DNA of 13,163 nucleotides from an uncultured Verrucomicrobiota bacterium (GTDB taxonomy: Bacteria; Verrucomicrobiota; Verrucomicrobiae; Opitutales; Opitutaceae). This document shows, piece by piece, positions 6,686 through 13,163 of the stretch (the first letter of the stretch is position 1; each line of letters starts with the position of its first letter). The notes under the pieces were generated by a model. That model did no database searches, had not been told where the DNA came from, and was given only the letters and a program-made list of their open reading frames with translations. The stretch covers positions 1 to 13,163 of the forward strand of contig CAMLQS010000118.1 in assembly GCA_946482165.1 (NCBI GenBank). Reading direction: 5' to 3'. The position numbers and the translations under genes were made by a program.

Positions 6686-6875
6686 GATTTGTTCTACGCT
6701 ACAGATTACTGTAAGATTTCCGCTGGCTTACCCTTGGGGGGATTCGAGGCTGAACATTGGTGTGTCGCAGAATTTACCCCCTTTGCACCCCGCCCCTCTT
6801 CTCGCGTGCGCCCGTTTACCGACGGCGCGCCCACGGACAGATCATCGGATGTGCTTCAATCTTACCTTCCTAAAA

Positions 6876-7619
6876 ATGAAATCGTCCACCAACGGTCCGC
6901 GTCGGAGCGCCGCGGCATTTACCCTGATCGAGCTGCTCACCGTCATTGCCATCATCGGCATCCTTGCGGCGATTCTAATTCCGACCGTCGGCGCCGTCAG
7001 GGAAAAGGCAAAATCGGCGAAGTGCGTGTCCAATCTGCGTCAATGGGGCACTGCGGTCATCTCCTACGCGAATGATAGCCGAGGCAACTATGCCATTCAG
7101 GAGCGATATAAGACAAATGAGGGGACAGAGGGCAACTGGTATTGGTATCAGTTTTTGCGTCCGATGGTTTACGGCAAATACCTCGGAGCGGTGGAGAATG
7201 GGATGGGGATGTGCCCCTCTCAAGAGACCAAGCCAGGCGCAAGCAGCATCGATTCAGCAGGGTATATGCTGGCCCGTCCCTCGCTAGACATAGGCACGGC
7301 ACCCCTCAACACGATGACGATACCTCTCTTCAAGATTCGCAACCCCTCGAAATTCGTGCTGATGACCGAGCGCGCCTACAAGGCGGATCTCAGCCCGGTT
7401 ACCGGTAGCACTTTCGAGAGTCCACAGCTCAGCAACGCACCCGAGAGCGCGCGGGAGAACGCGAAGGGCTTCACGCGCCACTCTGGAAAACTGAACACGC
7501 TTTGGGCTGACGGCCACGTGAGCAAGACCTCATACGTCGGCGATGGCGCCAATAGCTGGAATGAGAAAAGCGACGGCACAAACATCAACTACCGCCGCTG
7601 GCTCGCGCTGAATAACTAA
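6876..7619 (+). CDS. Pseudopilin-like protein, type IV prepilin N terminus with DUF1559-like C-terminal motif
   Basis: A 247-residue protein with a class III (prepilin) leader: the basic MKSSTNGPRR, then AAA, then FTLIELLTVIAIIGILAAIL, with Phe15 as the probable first mature residue and Glu19 as the conserved Glu5. The residue before the cleavage point is Ala14 rather than the classical Gly. The ectodomain has NLRQWGTAVISYAND after the helix and RHSGKLNTLWADGHV from residue 201, the H-x(n)-ADGHV pattern of the DUF1559/type II secretion G-like proteins abundant in Verrucomicrobia and Planctomycetes. Such proteins are thought to join pseudopilus-like assemblies, but their role is largely unproven. 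The ATG at 6876 is preferred over one at 6849 because it gives a short basic leader; no Shine-Dalgarno is seen. The PATR gene starts 44 bp downstream, so the two are probably one transcription unit and may be functionally linked. Confidence 0.88.
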   Translation: MKSSTNGPRRSAAAFTLIELLTVIAIIGILAAILIPTVGAVREKAKSAKCVSNLRQWGTAVISYANDSRGNYAIQERYKTNEGTEGNWYWYQFLRPMVYGKYLGAVENGMGMCPSQETKPGASSIDSAGYMLARPSLDIGTAPLNTMTIPLFKIRNPSKFVLMTERAYKADLSPVTGSTFESPQLSNAPESARENAKGFTRHSGKLNTLWADGHVSKTSYVGDGANSWNEKSDGTNINYRRWLALNN

Positions 7620-7663
7620 TCCGACCTTTTCCCCACACCCCACCCGGTTGCCCTGCCCAAAAA

Positions 7664-10600
7664 ATGAAAAAGCATATCAAGCCCTCGCTGTCCAAGAAGG
7701 TATCACGCTTCTATTTCCTGCTGATCTCCACGCCGTTCGCGTTCAGTTACCTTCAGGCTGCGGATATCTTTAAGGCGGATAACTCCACCGCTCTTAACGA
7801 TGGAGCGAGTTGGGTTGGAGGCGTCGTGCCCGGAGCAAGCGACATCGCCGTGTTCGATTCCACGCTTTCCGCGGGGCTTTCCGCGCCCGTGGAAGCACCT
7901 GTTTCTTTCAGCGGCATTCGTGTCGTGAACAATCAAGGAGGCCTCACTGTATCCGGCTCCTCCCAAACGATGACGATCGGGGCCGGCGGCCTCGATTTGA
8001 GCTCGGCCACGGCAGGCACCTATTTCGATATCGATAGTCCTACGATCATCCTGCGACCGGGCACCTCTCAGACTTGGGCTGCGGCGCAGGGTGTTTCATC
8101 CACGCTTTGGGGAACATTGACCACGACCGGAGCCACCGTGTTGCTCAACGCCAGTGGAGCGAACAGCGGCACCTTTTTCGCCGAAGGGTTCGGCACCTTG
8201 GGACAGATCCTGCCGTCGGTGGTGGTCAAAACCGACACCGGCATGAACTTCGGTGCGCTGGTTTCCGGTGCGAGGCAGCTCACGGTGGACGCGTCTCTCG
8301 CCGTCGCGAATCCCTCCGATGGCGGAACCGCCACCGCGTCCGCCGATTTGACGGCGGCTCCTGCGGCAGGGAGTTATATGGATGTCACCAACTCCAATGG
8401 ATTGGCCACCGCCACTGCCTTCCGCGCTTATGCCGCGACCGCCAGCGATTCAGGCACCTTCTGGAACAACGCCGGCCTTCGCTTTAACCAGCCCCATGCC
8501 ACAGCAGGCGGCTGGGTCGTCGATGCCACCCAGAAGATTCTTTACGCGAATTCGGGAGTGTTTGCGCTCTTGGTCACGGATCAAGTTGGCGCTAATAACG
8601 TGGTCTTCAATGGCGGTGCTAATGGTAACGCATTTCGTTACAACAATGTCGGGGCATCTTTGGTCGTTCACCAGCAGAACACCCAGGGTGATCTGATCCT
8701 TCGTTCGTCCTTCAGCTCCCGCCTGTCGAACAACAGCTTCGTGAAGGGAGGCCCGGGCCGTCTAATCATGGGCAACGGCGGCTTCGGCGGCACTGGCACC
8801 GTTTATCTGAACGAGGGCGTCACCCAGCTCGGCGAAAGCAACGCGACCGGCACGTTTGGCGACTTCGCGGTCGTCAACAACGGCACCTTGCGCATCCAGC
8901 GCAACGACGTCTTCACATTTGGCAATGTCCTGAGCGGCTCCGGTCCTCTCGTTGTGGCCATGGGGGCCTCCGGAGGCCTCACCCTTTCGGGCGCCAACAC
9001 CTACACCGGGCCCACCACCTTTGAGTCCGGCAACCTCACGTTGGGCAACAATTCCGCCTTGGGTGCCACCGCCGCGTTCACCTACGGGGGCGGGGTTATC
9101 ACCTTCGGCTCCGGTGTCACGTCCGACATCTCCGCGTTTTCGGCCACCCTTAACGGGACGACCACCATCGACACCGGCGTAAACAATGTCACCTTCGCCT
9201 CAACCATTTCCGAAGGAGCTCCGAGCGGCTTGGTGAAGAGCGGCGCCGGCACGTTGACCTTGGCCGCCGCCAACTCGTTTACCGGTGCCTCCTCGGTCAA
9301 CGGCGGCACGCTTTCGGTCACCAACCTTGCAGGTTCCGCCACCGGCGCCGGCTCGTTGACCGTCAATAATGGCGCCGCCTTGGCCGGCACGGGAACCCTC
9401 GCGGGAGCGGTGACCGTCGCGGGAGGCGCGAAAGTCTCCCCCGGCTTGGACGGCGTGGGCACGCTCACGGTCGCGAGTCTCGCGCTCCAGTCCGGGTCGC
9501 TCCTCGATCTGGAAATCGCCTCGCCTTCGAGTAACGACCGGATCGTCGTCACCGGCTCCGGCGGGCTTTCGATCAACGGCGGTTCGGTGAACCTTTACAC
9601 CGCCGGCACCACGAGCGGTTTCGGCACCCCCGGCGTGTATAATCTTTTCCAATACAACGGCGCCGTCGGTGGCGCCGGAACCGGCGCCCTGTCCGTCACG
9701 AATCCCCAAGCCGGCTATCGCTACACCTTTGGCACCGCCTCGGGCTTTGTAACGCTCACGATCGACGCTTTTGGTATGATCACCAATTGGGTGACCGCGG
9801 GCTCCGGCAGCTTCGCCTCGCCCTCCAACTGGAGCAACGGCGTCCCCACCGGCAGCGGCGCCACGACCAACTTCACCGCCTCCCTGTCTGGACCGGCGAC
9901 CGTCACCCTCGACGGCAATCGCACCTTGGGTGGCATGTCGTTTGATAGCGCCAACCCCTATACGATCGCGCAGGGTGGCTCGGGCACCCTCTACCTTGAT
10001 AACGGGACCGACGTGGTTGCGGTCAACATTCTGAGCGGCTCGCACGTGATCACCGCTCCCGTCGGCCTCGCTTCCGACCTCTCGGTTAGCGCCGTGGCGA
10101 ATGCCTCGCTGACATTGAGCGGTCCTGTGGCGGGCATCGGCGACGTGACGAAGTCGGGCGACGGAACTTTGTCCTTTACCAACACCAACCAAATCGTCGG
10201 CAACACCACGGTGAACGGTGGAGCTCTTGAGTTCGCCTCATTGGCGAGCATCGGCGACGGGTTGATCGAGCTCAACGGCGGTTCCTTGCGCTATGCGACA
10301 GGCAGCACGACGGATATTTCCGGGCGCACAATCACCGTCGGCGTTAATGGCGGCGGAATCGACACCAACGGCAACAACGTCACTTTCGCCAATCCGATTG
10401 GAAACTCGGGTCCGGGCAGTCTCATCAAGAAAGGCGCCGGCACCCTTGTTCTGGCTGCGGCCAACACCTATGCCGGCTCCACCGTCATTCAGGAGGGCAC
10501 CCTCTCTCTTGCTGCGGACAACCAGCTAAACGCCGCTGGCGTCGGCGTGACCCTTTCAGGCGGCACGCTTGAAAGCACCGCCAGTTTCTCCACCCCTCGC

Positions 10601-12718
10601 GTTCTTACCGTGAATGCCACTGGCGGCGGCGTCACGACCGCAAGCGGCACCACATTGACGCTTACCGGCGGGCTCGCCGGCACCGGTCTGCTTACCAAGA
10701 GGGGGGCGGGCACGCTTGCCCTCTCGTCCACTGCGGCTACGAAAAGCGGCGGCTTAAACTTGGCTGCCGGCGTGACCAGCATCTCGTCGAACACCAACTT
10801 TGGTTCGTCCTCCAGCGTCCTCGGCACCGGAGCGGTCACGCTTTCCGGAGGCACGCTTTCCCACGCCTATGCGGCCGGCAACACGTTGGTATATAACAAC
10901 GAAATCGCCGCTGCGGCCGACACGCGCTCCACCTTGGTCACGCCCAATCGCTTCCGCCTGAACTCGGTGGTCAGCGGGAACGGCACTTTGGACATGACCA
11001 TCGGGACCACCGTCTCTCGAGCAGATTTCCAGAACAACTTCTCGTCCTTTAACGGCACCCTGAATCTCACGGGAACGGGCAACGTCCGCCTCGGAATCGT
11101 GGCACTCGGCAGCGGTCAGCCTAACTTCAGTGCGGCCGGCTGGGGCAACACCACCCTGTCCGTTGATGGCGTCTCGGTCCTGCCAACGACCAATTCGGGT
11201 GGAAACACGATCACGATCGGAGCCCTCGCGAGCAGCGGCTCGACCGGTGTGCTCGCCGGCGGCACTGCGGGCGCGCCCAACTACACGATTGGCGGAAAGC
11301 TGGTCGCAGACGTTCCCCTCAACACCACCTTCGGCGGCTCCTTCACGGGCAACGCCATCGTCACCAAGGTTGGCAACGGAAGTCTCACGCTTACCAGCAA
11401 CAACAACGTGAACACCGGCGCGGTCAACGCGAACGCCGGCGTCCTGGATGTTCGCGGCACCTTCGGAGCCTTCTACAGGAGCTCCGGAGCGGACGGTATC
11501 GCCGGTAACGGCGACGACTACTCCTCGGTCACCGAACCCACCGACGGCAAGCCTTGGACGCTCGTTCAGCCCGGTGCCGTCACCGTTGCCGCCGCCGGCA
11601 CCCTTGCCGGCAACGGCAAGCTCGGTGGCGCGATCACCGTCAACGGAGCCCTGCGTCCCGACAGCACAGGCGACCTCGGTGGTAATCTCACCGTGATCGG
11701 CTCGGGCTCGCTCACCTTGGCATCGACGGCGACCACGCAGTTCGATCTTAAGGGAGCGACCTTCACCGGCGTGAAGTCCACCGCCACGGGGGCGATCACC
11801 TTCAATGGCCTCCTGAAGTTCAACTTCCTCGGAACCGTCTTCAACGGCAGCTACACGGTCTTTGACCTCGCGGTTGCCCCGACCGGCGCCTTCACGGGCG
11901 TCTCGGTTACCACGACCACCGCCACCGAGACGGCGCTCGCCAGTTCCGGCACGGTCTGGACCGGCACCGTGGGCGCGCAGAGCTACTCCTTTGACGCATC
12001 CACCGGCGTTCTCACGGTCACCGGCGGAGCCACGGCAGTTACGCCCGGCACGTCCACGCTGAGCGGCACGGCCGGCAACGCGAAGGTCGACCTCTCTTGG
12101 ACCTCTGCCTCCAACGCGGACACCTACACGGTGAAGCGTTCCCTGATTGCTGGCGGCCCCTACACCAACCTCATCAGCAACCTCGCCGGAACGACCTACA
12201 GCGACACCACCGTCACGAACGGCACGACCTACTACTATGTCGTCCAGGCGAAGAACTCCACGTCGAACCTGTCGGGTGCCGTCTCCAACGAGGTCTCCGC
12301 CACTCCAGTCGCGGGACCGGCCCACACCGCGCTGCAGACTTGGCGCTTCGAGCAGTTCGGCGTCTATGATGACACCGGTGCGGTGCTCGCCGGCGATACC
12401 GAGGACTTCGATGGCGACGGTCTTGCCAACCTCCTCGAATATGCGCTCGGCACCAATCCGACGGTTGCCAACGCCAACCCCGTCACGGTCGCGAAGTCGG
12501 GCAACTTCCTGACGCTGACCTATCCGCGTCTCAGCCCGGCCGATGCCGCTCTCACCTACACGGTGCAGGGCAGCAACGACCTTGCGGGTGGCTTCGCAGC
12601 GGGTGGAGGCACCACGAACACGGTGGGTTCGACATCGACCTACACAGATAACGTAAGCGTGAGCACCGCCGGAGTCCGTCGTTTCCTGCGGCTCTCGGTT
12701 TCCTATACTGCTCCGTAA
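7664..12718 (+). CDS. Giant secreted protein with autotransporter-associated beta-strand (PATR) repeats, FN3 domain and Ca-binding-like C terminus
   Basis: A 1684-residue exported protein. Residues 1-32 form a signal peptide (basic KKHIKPSLSKK, a hydrophobic stretch, LQA-ADIF). PATR-like repeats of the G-x-L-x-K-x-G-x-G-T-L-x-L...TYTG type start near 360, 427, 522, 826, 918, 1007 and 1232. A head segment (WVGGVVPG near 50; WSNGVPTG near 725) and a closing segment (LAGTGTLAGAVTV at 573-585; LAGNGKLGGAITV at 1314-1326) each occur twice, so the passenger looks like two tandem units, about 34-703 and 705-1456. A fibronectin type III domain follows (about 1460-1549), then WRFEQFG (1560) and an EF-hand-like loop D1581-F-D-G-D-G-L-A-N-L-L-E1592. 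The C terminus (FLRLSVSYTAP) has neither an autotransporter beta-barrel nor a PEP-CTERM anchor, so this is not a classical type V autotransporter. A beta-helical surface or matrix adhesin is likely; the ligand is unknown. It follows the pseudopilin by 44 bp and ends 25 bp before an intrinsic terminator. Confidence 0.92.
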   Translation: MKKHIKPSLSKKVSRFYFLLISTPFAFSYLQAADIFKADNSTALNDGASWVGGVVPGASDIAVFDSTLSAGLSAPVEAPVSFSGIRVVNNQGGLTVSGSSQTMTIGAGGLDLSSATAGTYFDIDSPTIILRPGTSQTWAAAQGVSSTLWGTLTTTGATVLLNASGANSGTFFAEGFGTLGQILPSVVVKTDTGMNFGALVSGARQLTVDASLAVANPSDGGTATASADLTAAPAAGSYMDVTNSNGLATATAFRAYAATASDSGTFWNNAGLRFNQPHATAGGWVVDATQKILYANSGVFALLVTDQVGANNVVFNGGANGNAFRYNNVGASLVVHQQNTQGDLILRSSFSSRLSNNSFVKGGPGRLIMGNGGFGGTGTVYLNEGVTQLGESNATGTFGDFAVVNNGTLRIQRNDVFTFGNVLSGSGPLVVAMGASGGLTLSGANTYTGPTTFESGNLTLGNNSALGATAAFTYGGGVITFGSGVTSDISAFSATLNGTTTIDTGVNNVTFASTISEGAPSGLVKSGAGTLTLAAANSFTGASSVNGGTLSVTNLAGSATGAGSLTVNNGAALAGTGTLAGAVTVAGGAKVSPGLDGVGTLTVASLALQSGSLLDLEIASPSSNDRIVVTGSGGLSINGGSVNLYTAGTTSGFGTPGVYNLFQYNGAVGGAGTGALSVTNPQAGYRYTFGTASGFVTLTIDAFGMITNWVTAGSGSFASPSNWSNGVPTGSGATTNFTASLSGPATVTLDGNRTLGGMSFDSANPYTIAQGGSGTLYLDNGTDVVAVNILSGSHVITAPVGLASDLSVSAVANASLTLSGPVAGIGDVTKSGDGTLSFTNTNQIVGNTTVNGGALEFASLASIGDGLIELNGGSLRYATGSTTDISGRTITVGVNGGGIDTNGNNVTFANPIGNSGPGSLIKKGAGTLVLAAANTYAGSTVIQEGTLSLAADNQLNAAGVGVTLSGGTLESTASFSTPRVLTVNATGGGVTTASGTTLTLTGGLAGTGLLTKRGAGTLALSSTAATKSGGLNLAAGVTSISSNTNFGSSSSVLGTGAVTLSGGTLSHAYAAGNTLVYNNEIAAAADTRSTLVTPNRFRLNSVVSGNGTLDMTIGTTVSRADFQNNFSSFNGTLNLTGTGNVRLGIVALGSGQPNFSAAGWGNTTLSVDGVSVLPTTNSGGNTITIGALASSGSTGVLAGGTAGAPNYTIGGKLVADVPLNTTFGGSFTGNAIVTKVGNGSLTLTSNNNVNTGAVNANAGVLDVRGTFGAFYRSSGADGIAGNGDDYSSVTEPTDGKPWTLVQPGAVTVAAAGTLAGNGKLGGAITVNGALRPDSTGDLGGNLTVIGSGSLTLASTATTQFDLKGATFTGVKSTATGAITFNGLLKFNFLGTVFNGSYTVFDLAVAPTGAFTGVSVTTTTATETALASSGTVWTGTVGAQSYSFDASTGVLTVTGGATAVTPGTSTLSGTAGNAKVDLSWTSASNADTYTVKRSLIAGGPYTNLISNLAGTTYSDTTVTNGTTYYYVVQAKNSTSNLSGAVSNEVSATPVAGPAHTALQTWRFEQFGVYDDTGAVLAGDTEDFDGDGLANLLEYALGTNPTVANANPVTVAKSGNFLTLTYPRLSPADAALTYTVQGSNDLAGGFAAGGGTTNTVGSTSTYTDNVSVSTAGVRRFLRLSVSYTAP

Positions 12719-12743
12719 AGGACTCGACGTCAGCGTGGTTTCA

Positions 12744-12770
12744 GCCCTCCGGTTCGCCGGGGGGCTTTTT
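12744..12770 (+). terminator. Intrinsic terminator after the PATR gene
   Basis: GCCCTCCGG (12744-12752) and CCGGGGGGC (12757-12765) form a 9-bp stem with one G-U pair and a TTCG tetraloop, immediately followed by T5 (12766-12770). It begins 25 bases after the stop codon and points rightward only; there is no T-run on the minus-strand side. Confidence 0.92.
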
Positions 12771-12792
12771 GCGTGTGCCGAGCATGGCAACC

Positions 12793-13163
12793 GGTTCGAG
12801 AGGGCCGCGCTCGTGAGAGCGCGGAGGGGGCGGCGCGAGGCCGAGGCCCGAAAGCTTGCCGCGATGCTTCAACGGAGCCGCGCTCGTGAGAGCGCGGAGG
12901 GGAGGGGCACCTCGCCGCGTCCGGCCAAGACCCGACGTGGCTTCAACGGAGCCGCGCTCGTGAGAGCGCGGAGGGACGGCCGCCGCCGTCGCGAATGGCC
13001 CGGCCGCGGTGCGCTTCAACGGAGCCGCGCTCGTGAGAGCGCGGAGGGAGCCACGCCCCCGGATGACGGCTGGATCGACCGCGAGCTTCAACGGAGCCGC
13101 GCTCGTGAGAGCGCGGAGGGGTCGAGGAGTGAGCCATGGCGACCTTCGGCCGACTTGCTTCAA
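12793..13163 (-). CRISPR. CRISPR array, leader-distal end (5 repeats plus partial sixth; 5 spacers; continues past the window)
   Basis: A 36-nt repeat beginning GCTTCAACGGAG and ending GAGGG, with core CCGCGCTCGTGAGAGCGCGG (an 8-bp perfect stem and a GTGA loop), occurs at 12866-12901, 12940-12975, 13013-13048 and 13085-13120 without any change. A degenerate copy lies at 12793-12828, and the first 7 bases of another at 13157-13163. The five spacers are all different and measure 37, 38, 37, 36 and 36 bases (12829-12865, 12902-12939, 12976-13012, 13049-13084, 13121-13156). The array is placed on the minus strand because the repeat then ends in GTTGAAGC, like the usual ATTGAAAC-type crRNA handle. 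The degenerate left-most copy has also lost exactly that end, as terminal repeats far from the leader do. Leader and any cas genes would lie to the right. A 36/37 geometry suits type I-G or III among others; subtype is not decided without cas genes. Confidence 0.96.

Larger units (their letters stand above)
6448..6875 (+). other. 428-bp intergenic region with AT-rich promoter zone
   Basis: Between the tRNA and the pseudopilin gene I see no coding sequence. The first 150 bases are GC-rich. A strikingly AT-rich island at about 6630-6720 stands out from its surroundings and holds the likely promoter of the downstream gene pair. The last 150 bases before the ATG are pyrimidine-rich with no Shine-Dalgarno, implying a 5' untranslated region of about 180 bases if the TATAAT at 6680 is used. 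Confidence 0.5.

Noticed and set aside
9200..10192. Minus-strand frame of 330 codons inside the PATR gene
   Set aside because: Gly/Arg/Ala-rich shadow of the repeat protein, without motif or membrane features; the same holds for the 678-codon frame at 10754-12790.
12741..13163. Minus-strand frame coding for a protein with repeated RALTSAAPLK / SHERGSVEA
   Set aside because: It is the CRISPR repeat read through in two frames; such predicted proteins are a known artefact of arrays of this repeat type.

Overview
The window looks like chromosomal DNA of a high-GC Verrucomicrobiota bacterium, most likely of the Opitutaceae type; this is inferred from gene content, not from a phylogenetic marker. 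The clues are a pseudopilin of the AFTLIELL / DUF1559-like kind directly upstream of a very large secreted protein built of autotransporter-associated beta-strand (PATR) repeats. That protein ends in a D-x-D-G-D-G-L...LEYALGT module familiar from Verrucomicrobia exoproteins. Almost no gene here has a Shine-Dalgarno sequence, with one clear exception (1455-2288).

Layout, left to right. 1-318 is GC-rich with no gene that I recognise. 319-1413 (+) is an acyltransferase-3 membrane enzyme for envelope or exopolysaccharide acylation. It converges on 1455-2288 (-), a seven-helix membrane protein of unknown function. Next come three minus-strand genes, each reading leftward: elyC-like (5386-6255), ktrB-like K+ channel subunit (3269-5059) and ktrA-like RCK regulatory subunit (2522-3232). 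ktrB and ktrA are 36 bp apart and form an obvious K+ uptake operon. A complete tRNA-His(GTG) with encoded G-1 and CCA lies at 6370-6447 (+).

Right of the tRNA is a 430-bp, locally AT-rich promoter region. It drives a two-gene + strand unit: the pseudopilin (6876-7619) and the 1684-residue PATR protein (7664-12718). A strong intrinsic terminator at 12744-12770 closes the unit. Twenty-two bases later a CRISPR array begins and runs off the window edge: five 36-nt repeats, the start of a sixth, and spacers of 36-38 nt. The degenerate left-most repeat and the GTTGAAGC end of the minus-strand repeat say that the array reads leftward and that its leader and any cas genes lie beyond the right edge.

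The least explained structure is a pair of long imperfect palindromes, at 2354-2524 and 5194-5377. Each lies at the 3' end of a minus-strand gene; the first includes the ktrA stop codon and the second starts 8 bp past the elyC stop. They could be fold-back/MITE-like elements, intergenic repeats of a REP/BIME kind, or structured 3'UTR/leader RNAs. I cannot assign either to a known family. The PATR protein is also notable: it seems to be an internal tandem of two passenger units and lacks any beta-barrel translocator.
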